A DNA stretch of 64,000 bases. Origin: Bacteroidota bacterium (GTDB lineage Bacteria > Bacteroidota > Bacteroidia > B-17B0 > Aurantibacillaceae). Under the pieces are notes generated by a model. It ran no database searches. It had not been told where the DNA came from and saw only the letters and a program-made list of their open reading frames with translations. The stretch spans positions 45,302-109,301 of the forward strand of contig JABDBZ010000001.1 in assembly GCA_013288385.1 (NCBI GenBank), read 5' to 3'. Positions 1 through 8,853 of the stretch are shown here, in pieces; position 1 is the first letter of the stretch; each line of letters begins with the position of its first letter. A program made the position numbers and the translations under genes.

Positions 1-812
1 ATTTTCATTCCATTTCTATTCATATTTTCATCAATTGTAAATTGAAAACCAACAATTTTACTAAACGATTCAGTTGGGCAATAAGAAACATTATCCGATT
101 TCATTTCTCCTAATAATTTATCAAAACTTGTACTGTCGGATAAGTATGAGTTAACTAATGGTGAAATATGTTCAATGGATCGGAAACCAAGTTTAACACT
201 GGTTTTTACATCTTTGTATGCATGTCCTGCGAAAATAACTCTATTATCTTTTAATTCTGTTGATACTTCTATCATTTTAGCATCACTAATTCCGCTCATG
301 TATTTCACGAAATCAAAATGATTTGTTTTAATTAATTTAATAAATTCATTAATGTCATTTTGTGTTAATGCATTATCATTATCAGGAAGTGAATAGGAAA
401 TATAAAGTTTCGGCGCTTTTATCAAACCTTTTTGAATGCTATCTCTGTGTTTCGGATGAGATAATTCACCGCGCATGCTTCGTAAAACCGTTACACCATT
501 TTGTAAATAATAAGTGTATGCTTGTTCTTTTGTTATGGGCTCATTACCATCAGGTAAGTGAACATGCATGTCAGCTAAACCTGGAATCAAATATTTTCCA
601 TCACCATTAATTACTTTGGCATTCTTAATTTCAGATGAAGTAATTTCATGAGGAAGTATTTTTTCAATGATTCCATTTTTTATATGTACGTCTTGATGTT
701 GTAATAAAGTATTTGTTGAAATTGGTATCACATTAATATCGGTGATAACAATAGTTTGAGCAAAAGTTGCAAAACCGAAAATTATAAATAAAAGTAAAAT
801 TGTTTTTTTCAT
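1..812 (-). CDS. Secreted amidohydrolase (metal-dependent hydrolase), 3' end cut by the window edge
   Basis: The frame is open from an ATG at 812 to the window edge, so about 270 residues are visible and the C-terminus is missing. The protein starts with a signal peptide (MKKTILLLFIIFGFATFAQ). It then has the small beta-sandwich typical of composite-domain amidohydrolases, followed by the metal-binding strand PGLADMHVHLPDG near residue 80, whose HxH is the first ligand pair of the family. Later segments (FVKYMSG, GHAYKD, IEHISP) resemble the lysine and histidine ligands of imidazolonepropionase/prolidase-like members. The substrate cannot be told from sequence. It is probably periplasmic. A TATTTTTG -7 box (819-826) lies only 6 bases before the ATG. 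The gene is transcribed in the same direction as topA, but a terminator lies between them. Confidence 0.8.
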   Translation of the reverse strand, partial: MKKTILLLFIIFGFATFAQTIVITDINVIPISTNTLLQHQDVHIKNGIIEKILPHEITSSEIKNAKVINGDGKYLIPGLADMHVHLPDGNEPITKEQAYTYYLQNGVTVLRSMRGELSHPKHRDSIQKGLIKAPKLYISYSLPDNDNALTQNDINEFIKLIKTNHFDFVKYMSGISDAKMIEVSTELKDNRVIFAGHAYKDVKTSVKLGFRSIEHISPLVNSYLSDSTSFDKLLGEMKSDNVSYCPTESFSKIVGFQFTIDENMNRNGMK

Positions 813-887
813 GATAAACAAAAATAGTAAATAGAATGAATGAATGATTTGTTTTTTTGAGCTGTTAAATCAGCTACTTTTAAATAG

Positions 888-916
888 AAAAACCGCATAA
901 ATTTTATACGGTTTTC
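888..916 (-). terminator. Intrinsic terminator of topA
   Basis: Read on the minus strand, AAAACCGUAUAAA pairs with UUUAUGCGGUUUU through 13 positions, one of them a U-G wobble, and is followed by more U residues. It lies just after the topA stop codon. The wobble pairs only in the minus-strand RNA, which supports topA as the gene it ends. Confidence 0.75.
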
Positions 917-935
917 TTAAATTAATATATGATTA

Positions 936-3626
936 TTATTTTTTAGTCTTTTTCTTTGGCTTACTTTTTATTGGAACTGATTTTTTTGCAGCAGCTTTTT
1001 TAACAGGCGCAGATTTTTTTACCACAGCTTTTTTAGCTGATGCTTTTTTTACCGGCATTTTTACCACTTTTGTTTTTGCGATCGTTGAAGGAGGCAATTT
1101 TTTTGCAGCACCCTTAGCAGCTTTTTTTCCGCCTTTTTTATCAAATGCTTTTGGTACCTGAGTTACAATCATTGCTTTAATTTGTTCTAAAGTTAAGGCA
1201 GCTAATTCTTCCGGTGTAAATTTTCCGCCTTGTTCACCTCTTATTAATTTCAACATCAATTTGCCAAACTTAATAAATGGCCCCCAACGTCCGTTTTCAA
1301 TTGAAATTTTTTCCTCGGGCCAATTCTGTATATATCGGTTTGCTTCTTTGTCTAATTTTTTATCAATCAATTCTTCAATATCACTTTGAGACAAATTATC
1401 AAAATTATAAGCTCTCGGTACATTAATAAATAAACCTTCGTATTTAATAAATGGTCCAAATCTACCTTTACCTTTTGTTACAGGTTTCCCTTTGTATTTT
1501 GCAACTGGTGCGTCCGCTAATTCTTTTTCTTTAATAATTGCAATGGCCTTATCCATATCCATCGATAAAGGATCAATCGTTCTTGGAATAGAAATAAAAG
1601 CTTCGTCTAGTTTTATATATGGCCCAAAACGACCAACTCCAACAACAACTTCTTTTCCTTCGTAAGCGCCTAAATGCATTGGTAATTTAAAAAGATCCAA
1701 AGCTTCTTCTAAGGTTATAGTTTCAATACTTTGTGTTCTTCTTAAACTTGCAAAGCGAGGTTTTTCTTCGGAGCCTTCAATCGTTTCTCCAATTTGCGCT
1801 AAAGGACCAAAACGTCCAACTCTTACACTTACTGGCTTTTTTGTTGCAGGATCTTTTCCTAAAATTCTTTCCCCACTTGCACGTTCACTATTTTCAGAAG
1901 TTGATTCAACTGTTTTATGAAATGGTGTATAAAATTCTTTTAGCATTTTTTGCCAGTTCAAATTACCTTCAGCTATCTCGTCAAATTCTTCCTCTACTTT
2001 TGCAGTGAAATTAAAATCCAGGATTGTTGGAAAATATTTTAATAAAAAATCATTTACGACCATACCAATATCAGTAGGAAATAATTTTGATTTTTCTGCG
2101 CCGGTATTTTCCGTTTTTAATTCTTTAGAAATATTTTGTTTTGATAAAGTTAAATGAACATACTCTCTTGGAGTCCCTTCTTTGTCTGTCTTTTCAACGT
2201 AATTACGTTTTTGAACTGTGCTAATTGTTGGCGCATAAGTAGATGGGCGACCAATACCTAATTCTTCCAATTTTTTCACCAAACTCGCTTCTGTAAAACG
2301 TGCAGGATGGTGCGTAAATCTTTGCGTTGCGGAAATTTCTTGGCTCTCTAATTTTTCTCCAACTTTCATCGGTGGCAAAATGGATGAACTCTCTTCGTCA
2401 GAATTTTCATCATCCGTTCCTTCCATATAAACTTTTAAAAAACCATCAAACTTCAATACTTCGCCTTGTGCAACAAATAATTCTGAAGTACCACTTACTT
2501 TTACTTTTGCAGTTGTTTTTTCTAACTCCGCATCACTCATTTGAGAAGCAATTGTACGCTTCCAAATTAAATCATATAAACGTTGTTCATTTCGCTCACC
2601 GTCTATCACCGATCTATCTATATAAGTTGGTCTAATGGCTTCGTGAGCTTCTTGGGCTCCTTTACTTTTGGTTTTATATTTACGGGGATTGTAATATTTA
2701 GCACCGTAATTTTCATTGATAGCTTTGTTGGTTTGACTCATGGCTGTTTCCGACAAGTTAACGGAATCCGTTCTCATATATGTAATTTTACCTGCTTCAT
2801 ACAAACGTTGCGCAACTTGCATGGTTTGCGCCACTGAAAAACCTAATTTACGAGCCGCTTCCTGTTGTAAAGTAGAGGTTGTAAAAGGTGCAGCCGGTGA
2901 ACGCTTAGCAGGTTTTGTTTCTAAACTTTCAATAATAAAAGAAGCAATTTTACACTTCTCTAAAAACGCTTGAGCTTCAGCTTCTGTTGCAAATCGTTTA
3001 TCTAATTCTGCTTTTAATAAACCTGTGCCTACTTTAAATATAGATGATACTTTATAAGCAGATGTTGAAACAAATTTTTGAATTTCTCTTTCACGTTCAA
3101 CAATTAAACGCACCGCAACTGATTGAACACGACCAGCAGATAAACTTGGACGAACTTTACGCCATAAAATTGGGGATAACTCAAAACCAACTAATCTATC
3201 TAATACACGGCGTGCTTGCTGCGCATTTACTAGGTTAATATCAATCTGACGGGGATTTTTAATTGCTTTTAATATAGCTGGCTTTGTAATTTCGTGAAAA
3301 ACAATACGTTTTGTATTGCTTTTAGTTAAACCTAATGTTTCATATAAATGCCAGCTAATTGCTTCCCCCTCTCGATCCTCATCGGATGCAAGCCAAACCA
3401 TATCGGCCGCTTTCGTTAATTTTCGTAACTCAGCTATTATTTTTTCTTTGTCAGGTTGAACTTCATAAGTAGGTGTAAAATTATTTTCAATGTCTACACC
3501 AAATCCTTTCTTAACGAGGTCTCTAATGTGCCCAAAACTGGACTTTACTGTAAAATCTTTCCCTAAAAATCCTTCTATTGTTTTTGCTTTTGCTGGGGAC
3601 TCAACGATGACTAAATTTTTACTCAT
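936..3626 (-). CDS. topA: DNA topoisomerase I (type IA)
   Basis: Relaxes negatively supercoiled DNA through a transient 5'-phosphotyrosine link. The 896-residue protein has the TOPRIM domain at the N-terminus (VIVESPAKAKT with Glu9; D82 and D84 in SDEDREGEA) and the catalytic tyrosine Tyr283 in ITYMRTDS. The C-terminus has no zinc fingers. Instead it carries four repeats of the GRFGP type (RVGRFGPLA, GVGRFGPYIK, GKGRFGPFIK, NGRWGPFIK), the arrangement usual in Bacteroidota. From about residue 830 the chain becomes a lysine/alanine/proline-rich tail like histone H1, probably unstructured and DNA-binding. The gene is divergent from miaB, with a 169-base gap to the chosen miaB start. Confidence 0.97.
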   Translation of the reverse strand: MSKNLVIVESPAKAKTIEGFLGKDFTVKSSFGHIRDLVKKGFGVDIENNFTPTYEVQPDKEKIIAELRKLTKAADMVWLASDEDREGEAISWHLYETLGLTKSNTKRIVFHEITKPAILKAIKNPRQIDINLVNAQQARRVLDRLVGFELSPILWRKVRPSLSAGRVQSVAVRLIVEREREIQKFVSTSAYKVSSIFKVGTGLLKAELDKRFATEAEAQAFLEKCKIASFIIESLETKPAKRSPAAPFTTSTLQQEAARKLGFSVAQTMQVAQRLYEAGKITYMRTDSVNLSETAMSQTNKAINENYGAKYYNPRKYKTKSKGAQEAHEAIRPTYIDRSVIDGERNEQRLYDLIWKRTIASQMSDAELEKTTAKVKVSGTSELFVAQGEVLKFDGFLKVYMEGTDDENSDEESSSILPPMKVGEKLESQEISATQRFTHHPARFTEASLVKKLEELGIGRPSTYAPTISTVQKRNYVEKTDKEGTPREYVHLTLSKQNISKELKTENTGAEKSKLFPTDIGMVVNDFLLKYFPTILDFNFTAKVEEEFDEIAEGNLNWQKMLKEFYTPFHKTVESTSENSERASGERILGKDPATKKPVSVRVGRFGPLAQIGETIEGSEEKPRFASLRRTQSIETITLEEALDLFKLPMHLGAYEGKEVVVGVGRFGPYIKLDEAFISIPRTIDPLSMDMDKAIAIIKEKELADAPVAKYKGKPVTKGKGRFGPFIKYEGLFINVPRAYNFDNLSQSDIEELIDKKLDKEANRYIQNWPEEKISIENGRWGPFIKFGKLMLKLIRGEQGGKFTPEELAALTLEQIKAMIVTQVPKAFDKKGGKKAAKGAAKKLPPSTIAKTKVVKMPVKKASAKKAVVKKSAPVKKAAAKKSVPIKSKPKKKTKK

Positions 3627-3769
3627 TGTGGTGGTTACGGTCTAAAAAAATTTTTCGCAAAGAAATAAAAATTAAAAGACAAATTCCAAAAAATTAGTTT
3701 AATCGTGGATATCGAGGTATTAAAACAACAAAAAAGAGTTAAATTCTGTCATTTTGTCATTAAATTAAG

Positions 3770-3777
3770 TAAATTTG
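3770..3777 (+). promoter_or_regulatory. Probable -7 box of miaB (TAAATTTG)
   Basis: TAAATTTG matches the Bacteroidota -7 consensus TAnnTTTG. No good TTTG -33 element is visible 19 bases upstream. If transcription starts about 7 bases downstream, an in-frame start candidate at 3775 lies upstream of the transcript and the ATG at 3796 must be the real miaB start. Confidence 0.5.
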
Positions 3778-3795
3778 CATCCCTTATTCATTTTA

Positions 3796-5229
3796 ATGGA
3801 CTCAGAAAACAAAATAATAATTGAATCAAAACAAGGCGAAGCTTTAATTATCGAAAACCCGAAAGGAAAAAACGGTAAAAAACTCTTTTTAGAAAGCTAT
3901 GGTTGCCAAATGAATTTTAGCGATAGTGAAATAGTGGCTTCTATATTGATGAATAAAGGTTATACAACTACTGATAATTTTAAAGAAGCGGATATTATAT
4001 TACTGAATACGTGCGCTATTCGTGAGAATGCGGAGCAAAGAGTGAGGAACAGGCTTAATGATTTTAAACGTGTAAAACAAGCAAATCCAAAAGCATTAGT
4101 TGGTGTATTAGGTTGTATGGCCGAACGTTTAAAATCTCAATTATTAGATCAGGAAAAATTGGTGGATATTGTTGTAGGGCCTGATTCTTATAGGGATCTA
4201 CCCAATTTAATTGAAGAAGCAGAAGATGGAAGAAAAGCGATCAATGTCATATTAAGTAAAGAAGAAACATATGCAGATCTTACACCTGTAAGATTAGGTA
4301 GCAATGGTGTTACTGCATTTATAAGTATCACTCGTGGTTGCGATAATATGTGTAGTTTTTGTGTGGTACCTTTTACAAGAGGAAGAGAAAGAAGTCGCGA
4401 CCCTGAAAGTATTGTAAAAGAAGCAAAGGAAGCTTTTGAAGCGGGATATAGAGAGGTTACACTGTTGGGTCAAAATGTAGATTCTTATAAATGGTCTGGT
4501 GGTGGATTGAAAAAGGAAATTTTAACTGAAGAACAAAAAAATAGTGCAGTTAACTTTGCGAAATTATTAGAAATGGTTGCATCCGTAAATCCTGATTTGC
4601 GCGTTCGTTTTTCAACTTCTCATCCAAAAGACCTCACTGATGAAGTAATACATATGATTGCCAAATATGAAAACATTTGCAATCATATTCATTTACCTGT
4701 TCAAAGTGGAAACTCTAGAATATTAGAAATGATGAATCGCGGATATACACGTGAATGGTATTTAGAAAGAATTGCTGCCATAAAAAGAATCATTCCTTAT
4801 GTTGGAATTAGTATGGATATTATCACTGGTTTTTGTTCGGAAACTGACGAAGAACACAAAGATACATTATCATTAATGGAACAAGTGAAATACGATTTTG
4901 GTTATATGTTTATGTATAGCGAACGGCCGAAAACCCTGGCAGAACGCAAATTCAAAGATGATGTACCTGAAGAAATTAAAAGAAAAAGAATAGCTGAAAT
5001 TGTTGATTTACAAAGACAACACAGCGAAATAAGAACATTAGAAGGTTTAGGGAAAGTTCATCGCGTTTTAATTGAAGGCTTCTCTAAAAAATCAGATGAA
5101 AAATTAATGGGACGAAATTCTCAGAACTCAGTTGTTGTTTTTCCTAAGGGAAATCATAAAAAAGGAGAATATGTAAATGTGTTGGTAGATGAATGCACGA
5201 GTAGCACGTTGATTGGGAAGGTTATATAG
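3796..5229 (+). CDS. miaB: tRNA-2-methylthio-N6-dimethylallyladenosine synthase MiaB
   Basis: Radical-SAM methylthiotransferase that adds a methylthio group to i6A37 of tRNAs reading UNN codons. The N-terminal UPF0004 domain binds the second iron-sulfur cluster (Cys37 in YGCQMN, then NTCAIRE and LGCMAE). The radical-SAM CxxxCxxC motif is Cys182, Cys186 and Cys189 in [15 protein letters not shown] domain ([17 protein letters not shown] onward) ends the 477-residue protein, which is normal length. The ATG at 3796 is preferred over an in-frame ATG 21 bases upstream because that one overlaps the -7 box. In other Bacteroidota I recall miaB directly upstream of the sigma-54 activator; here a four-helix-bundle gene sits between them. 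Confidence 0.95.
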   Translation: MDSENKIIIESKQGEALIIENPKGKNGKKLFLESYGCQMNFSDSEIVASILMNKGYTTTDNFKEADIILLNTCAIRENAEQRVRNRLNDFKRVKQANPKALVGVLGCMAERLKSQLLDQEKLVDIVVGPDSYRDLPNLIEEAEDGRKAINVILSKEETYADLTPVRLGSNGVTAFISITRGCDNMCSFCVVPFTRGRERSRDPESIVKEAKEAFEAGYREVTLLGQNVDSYKWSGGGLKKEILTEEQKNSAVNFAKLLEMVASVNPDLRVRFSTSHPKDLTDEVIHMIAKYENICNHIHLPVQSGNSRILEMMNRGYTREWYLERIAAIKRIIPYVGISMDIITGFCSETDEEHKDTLSLMEQVKYDFGYMFMYSERPKTLAERKFKDDVPEEIKRKRIAEIVDLQRQHSEIRTLEGLGKVHRVLIEGFSKKSDEKLMGRNSQNSVVVFPKGNHKKGEYVNVLVDECTSSTLIGKVI

Positions 5230-5282
5230 GAGGCAAGAAGTAGGACGACATGAATCAAGACGTAAAGATGTAAAAGAAGAAA
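5230..5282. repeat. Left flank of the four-helix-bundle cassette (TCTTG-type repeats, minus orientation)
   Basis: Read on the minus strand this stretch contains GTCTTGATTCATGTCGTCC and a further CTTCTTGCC. The right flank (5680-5749) carries related words on the plus strand, including TCTTGTATCCTATCGTC. Aligning TCTTGATTCATGTCGTC with TCTTGTATCCTATCGTC gives 13 of 17 identical bases. The gene 5283-5654 is therefore bracketed by an imperfect inverted repeat. Confidence 0.5.
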
Positions 5283-5654
5283 ATGACAGAAGTAAGTAAG
5301 CATAATTTTAAAAAAATGATCATTTGGCAAGAAGCTTTAGATCTGTGTGATTCAATATATAAATACACAGAGAAACTTCCTTCAAAAGAAAAATTTAATC
5401 TTATTTCTCAAATGGAAAGATGTTCTGTTTCTGTTCCGTCCAACATAGCTGAAGGTTCTGGAAAAAGGACAGACGTGCATTTTGCAGAATTTTTAACAAC
5501 AAGTTTAACTTCATGTTATGAGTTGGAAACACAATTAATAATTTGTCAGCGAAGAAAGTATGGACTTGAAAGTGAGTTGGAACAATTACTTAATCAAGTC
5601 CCAATCCTTCAATCAAAAATTTATATGTTTAGAGAAAAAATAATGAAAAAATAA
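5283..5654 (+). CDS. Four-helix bundle protein (23S rRNA intervening-sequence / bAvd-like family)
   Basis: The 123-residue protein has the family signature SVPSNIAEGSGK (residues about 49-60) in an all-helical chain, with a WQEALDL start and an ELETQL segment. The family is named from ORFs inside 23S rRNA intervening sequences. It is structurally like Avd, the accessory protein of diversity-generating retroelements, but most free-standing members have no known function. No reverse transcriptase or template repeat is present here. The gene interrupts the miaB to sigma-54 activator interval and is bracketed by TCTTG-type repeats, which suggests a mobile cassette. Family assignment is secure; function is unknown. 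Confidence 0.9.
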   Translation: MTEVSKHNFKKMIIWQEALDLCDSIYKYTEKLPSKEKFNLISQMERCSVSVPSNIAEGSGKRTDVHFAEFLTTSLTSCYELETQLIICQRRKYGLESELEQLLNQVPILQSKIYMFREKIMKK

Positions 5655-5679
5655 ATGTTTAGCTTTTGAGTCTCGATTT

Positions 5680-5749
5680 TCAGTTAGGTCTTGTATCCTA
5701 TCGTCATGAATCTTGAATCTTTAAGAATGAATCTTGAATCTTTTTTAAA
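5680..5749. repeat. Right flank of the four-helix-bundle cassette, with a tandem repeat
   Basis: Contains TCTTGTATCCTATCGTC, then two tandem copies of ATGAATCTTGAATCTTT (from about 5706 and 5727, 21 bases apart). The second copy runs directly into the ATG of the sigma-54 activator at 5750. It mirrors the left flank in opposite orientation. Confidence 0.55.
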
Positions 5750-6985
5750 ATGAACATTAGCGATATAAAAAATAAATTCGGAATTATTGGACACAATACT
5801 TTGCTCGAAAGGGCTATAGAGATAGCAATCCAAGCTGCACCAACAGATCTCAATGTTTTAATAAACGGTGAGAGTGGAACTGGAAAAGAAGTATTTCCGC
5901 AAATTATTCACCAGTATAGTTCACGTAAACATGGCCCATATATTGCCGTAAACTGCGGTGCAATACCGGAAGGAACAATTGATAGTGAGTTATTCGGACA
6001 TGAAAAAGGAGCCTTTACAGGCGCAAATGAAGCACGGAAAGGCTATTTTGAAGTTGCAAATGGTGGTACTATTTTTTTGGATGAAGTAGGGGAATTGCCT
6101 TTATCTACTCAAGCTCGTTTATTGCGTGTTTTAGAGAGCGGTGAATTTATGAAAGTAGGTAGCAGCAAGGTTCAAAAAACTGATGTAAGGGTTGTTGCAG
6201 CAACTAACATTGATTTCTATCAAGCCATTGAACGAGAAAAATTTAGAGTAGATCTTTATTATAGGTTAAATACCTTGCCAATTTATTTGCCTCCTTTAAG
6301 AGAACGCAAAGAAGATATTTATTTATTATTTAGAAAATTTGCGAATGATTGTTCAGCCAAATATAGAATGCCGGTTGTTAAATTAAATCTTGATGCTGAA
6401 CAAGTTTTAGCTAATTATTATTGGCCGGGAAATATTCGCCAGTTGAAAAATATTACAGAGCAAATTTGTATTATCGAAAAGAGCAGAGAGATTAATGCGG
6501 AGACTTTATTAAAATATTTGCCGCAATATAGCTCAAACAATGTTCCTGTTTTATTGAGAAATGATGGGACTTCAGGAGGCTCATCTCTTGGTGGTGATTT
6601 TAAAGAACGAGATATTTTTTATAAAGTAATTGTAGATATTAGAAATGAATTAAATGATCTTAAAAAGGTAGTTCACGATATTATTATTGCATCAAATGGT
6701 AGTATGAGTGTTTTGCCAAAAGAAGATATGCAATTATTTCGTGAAGCGAATATACATGAAAGTATAAGCAATGGAATAACTATTCATAAACCTGTTGTTC
6801 AAAATTCAACATTGCCACAAACAATTGAAGTGGAGGAAACTTTGTCGTTACAAGATAAAGAAAAAGACATGATCAAAATGGCATTACGCAAACATAAAGG
6901 TAAGCGTAAATACGCTGCAAAAGAGCTTGGGATCAGTGAACGTACGTTGTACAGAAAAATCAATGAATATAATATTGCTGAGTAA
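5750..6985 (+). CDS. Sigma-54-dependent transcriptional activator without a sensory domain
   Basis: AAA+ enhancer-binding protein that opens sigma-54 promoters. The 411 residues start directly in the ATPase domain: Walker A GESGTGKE (40-47), the sigma-54 contact loop GAFTGA (87-92), Walker B TIFLDE (107-112) and the NIRQLKN helix. A linker of roughly 110 residues follows, then a Fis-type helix-turn-helix at the C-terminus (AAKELGISERTLYRKI). There is no receiver, GAF or PAS domain, so control must come from elsewhere, perhaps the linker or protein level. It is 10 bases upstream of an LptE-like gene, so it probably belongs to an envelope-biogenesis operon. The target promoters are not visible. 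Confidence 0.93.
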   Translation: MNISDIKNKFGIIGHNTLLERAIEIAIQAAPTDLNVLINGESGTGKEVFPQIIHQYSSRKHGPYIAVNCGAIPEGTIDSELFGHEKGAFTGANEARKGYFEVANGGTIFLDEVGELPLSTQARLLRVLESGEFMKVGSSKVQKTDVRVVAATNIDFYQAIEREKFRVDLYYRLNTLPIYLPPLRERKEDIYLLFRKFANDCSAKYRMPVVKLNLDAEQVLANYYWPGNIRQLKNITEQICIIEKSREINAETLLKYLPQYSSNNVPVLLRNDGTSGGSSLGGDFKERDIFYKVIVDIRNELNDLKKVVHDIIIASNGSMSVLPKEDMQLFREANIHESISNGITIHKPVVQNSTLPQTIEVEETLSLQDKEKDMIKMALRKHKGKRKYAAKELGISERTLYRKINEYNIAE

Positions 6986-6995
6986 TATTTTTTGA

Positions 6996-7526
6996 ATGAA
7001 AGGAAAATATAAAATAATTTGCAAACTCAATTATCTACTTTACGTTATTTGCACTTCCATTGCTTTTTGGTCATGTAAACCTCACCTTTCAATGAACGGC
7101 GCAACAATTCCTATAGAGGCTAAAACAATTTCGGTGGCTTTTTTTACGAATAATGCCTCTCTTGCACCACCAACTTTAGCACAAAATTTTACAGAGAAAT
7201 TGCGTGATATGGTTTCACAACAAACAAGTTTAGCTTTAATCAAGCAAAATGGTGATTTAAGTTTTGAAGGTTATATTTCTGATTATAATGTTGCTCCTGT
7301 TGCTATACAGTCGAGTGATAAAGCCGGTTCCAATCGTTTAACAATTGTTGTTAATGTAAAATATTTTAATAAGTTTGACGTAACAAAAAATTTTGAACAG
7401 ACTTTTTCTCGATTTGCAGATTACAGCAGCTCACAAAGTTTATCATCAAATGAATCTGCTTTAATTCAAGAAATAAACCGACAATTAACAGAAGATATTT
7501 TTAATAAAGCATTTAATAATTGGTAA
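6996..7526 (+). CDS. LptE-family lipoprotein (LPS assembly)
   Basis: The 176-residue protein has a hydrophobic N-terminus and a lipobox-like FWSC with Cys27 as the probable lipidated residue. The body (ISVAFFTNNASLAPPTLAQNF; DLSFEGYISDYNVAP; FADYSSSQSL) matches the Bacteroidota LptE-like family, in which the lipoprotein plugs the LptD barrel in the outer membrane. It follows the sigma-54 activator and precedes a TPR-like gene and secG, an order I recall from related genomes. LptD is not in the window. Confidence 0.85.
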   Translation: MKGKYKIICKLNYLLYVICTSIAFWSCKPHLSMNGATIPIEAKTISVAFFTNNASLAPPTLAQNFTEKLRDMVSQQTSLALIKQNGDLSFEGYISDYNVAPVAIQSSDKAGSNRLTIVVNVKYFNKFDVTKNFEQTFSRFADYSSSQSLSSNESALIQEINRQLTEDIFNKAFNNW

Positions 7527-7529
7527 ACT

Positions 7530-8369
7530 TTGAATTCAGAAAAACTATATTCTTATTTAGAAAACCAATTGCCACTAACTAATGTAAATTTGGTTGATCT
7601 TGAAAAGTTAACCGAGCAGTTTCCTTATTTTCAAACCGCTCATTTGCTCTATAGTATTGCATCCAAGAAAAATGACGCATCCTTATTTCAAAAATCAATT
7701 AAAAAAACAGCAATCATTGCGGTTAGTAGAAATCACTTATATAATTTACTTTATATTAATTCGGGGATAGAGAATCCAAAGCCCGCTGAGAAAGATGAAA
7801 ATCTTAATCCAACTATAAAAATAGAAGAGGTTAAGACAAAAACAGAAGAAGACAAAAGAGATATATCGGAGCAAGTTGAAAAAGAAATTCAAAAAGATCT
7901 TGTTGAAGCATTTGTAGAAAAGGAAATACTAAAAACAAATGAGGCGCATAAAAAAGAAGAAGCTATTATCCCAAAAGATGCAACTTTTGGCGATTGGTTG
8001 CATTTCCTTAAAAAGAATAATGGACAAACTTTTAACGAAGAGAAAGTAAATACTAAAGAAGAAGGTACCGATAACCGGGAATTGAAGCAAAAGAAGGAAC
8101 ATCAAAGAGGTTTGATTGATAAGATCATTGAACAAAATCTAGGTACAATTAAATTGAATAAAGAAACAAAATTCTTTGCTGCAGATCAAAAAGCAAAAGA
8201 AAGCTTGCTTGAGAATGAAGATTTAGTAACTGAAACATTAGCTAAAATCTATGCCTTACAAGGTAATATCAATAAAGCCATCAGAGCATATCAAATTTTA
8301 AGTTTGAAATATCCAAATAAAAGTGTTTACTTTGCATCCCTAATTGAAAATTTAAAAAAAGATAATTAA
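7530..8369 (+). CDS. Hypothetical protein with TPR-like C-terminus, between lptE-like gene and secG
   Basis: No family is recognised with confidence. The likely start is a TTG 3 bases after the preceding stop codon. The N-terminus (YLENQLPLTNVNLVDLEKLTEQFPYFQTAHLLYSIA) looks helical and is shared, as far as I recall, by proteins at this locus in other Bacteroidota. Residues about 85-180 are a highly charged lysine/glutamate linker. The C-terminus (TETLAKIYALQGNINKAIRAYQILSLKYPNKSVYFASLI) reads as one or two TPR units. There is no signal peptide, so it is probably cytoplasmic. Tight spacing on both sides supports cotranscription with the sigma-54 activator, the LptE-like gene and secG. Confidence 0.75.
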   Translation: MNSEKLYSYLENQLPLTNVNLVDLEKLTEQFPYFQTAHLLYSIASKKNDASLFQKSIKKTAIIAVSRNHLYNLLYINSGIENPKPAEKDENLNPTIKIEEVKTKTEEDKRDISEQVEKEIQKDLVEAFVEKEILKTNEAHKKEEAIIPKDATFGDWLHFLKKNNGQTFNEEKVNTKEEGTDNRELKQKKEHQRGLIDKIIEQNLGTIKLNKETKFFAADQKAKESLLENEDLVTETLAKIYALQGNINKAIRAYQILSLKYPNKSVYFASLIENLKKDN

Positions 8370-8380
8370 AATTTATAGAC

Positions 8381-8719
8381 ATGATTTTTTCAATATTATT
8401 AATAATTGTTTGTATACTGCTAATTTTAGTAGTATTAATTCAAAACTCTAAAGGTGGCGGTATTCAAAGTCAATTTGGTGCTGCAAATCAAATAATGGGA
8501 GTAAAACGTGGAACTGAAGTGATTGAAAAATTAACATGGGGTTTAGCAATTGGTATGTTTTTCTTAAGTATAGTTTTAGCTCCGAAAAGTGGAGGAACAA
8601 CAACTGTTTCTGAAGAAGAAAATGGTTCTAAGTTAAAACAACGTACATCAACCGCGGCTCCGCTACCTCAACAAACGGCACCTCAACAACAAAAAATGCC
8701 TCAACAAGCACCAAGATAA
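8381..8719 (+). CDS. secG: Preprotein translocase subunit SecG
   Basis: Small inner-membrane subunit of the SecYEG channel. The 112-residue protein has two hydrophobic segments around the conserved cytoplasmic loop NSKGGGIQSQFGAANQIMG. The C-terminal tail is rich in proline and glutamine (about residues 85-112), a common low-complexity extension. It is the last gene of its transcription unit and is followed by a strong terminator. Confidence 0.93.
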   Translation: MIFSILLIIVCILLILVVLIQNSKGGGIQSQFGAANQIMGVKRGTEVIEKLTWGLAIGMFFLSIVLAPKSGGTTTVSEEENGSKLKQRTSTAAPLPQQTAPQQQKMPQQAPR

Positions 8720-8737
8720 AAAGTATTTAGTTTAATT

Positions 8738-8767
8738 AAAGTCTCGTATTTATTACGGGACTTTTTT
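8738..8767 (+). terminator. Intrinsic terminator after secG
   Basis: AAAGTCTCGTA pairs with TACGGGACTTT (11 positions, one U-G wobble) around a short loop and is followed by a run of T. It closes the miaB/sigma-54 activator/secG unit. Confidence 0.85.
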
Positions 8768-8853
8768 ATTTAATTCAAATTGTGAATAAAACAAATCAAC
8801 CTAATCGTTTCCTTCTTTCAAACTGTTTAATTTTACTCAATTAGTATACAAAT

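Noticed and set aside
834..847. GAAT tetranucleotide repeat (3.5 copies) upstream of the amidohydrolase, as a phase-variation tract.
   Set aside because: Too few copies for frequent slippage, and it is easily expected by chance in AT-rich DNA.
3775..3795. Upstream start of miaB at 3775.
   Set aside because: It falls inside the TAAATTTG promoter box, and the added residues (MHPLFIL) are not part of the MiaB family.
5283..5654. A diversity-generating retroelement around the Avd-like four-helix-bundle gene.
   Set aside because: No reverse transcriptase, template repeat or variable target gene is nearby; the protein family alone is not enough.
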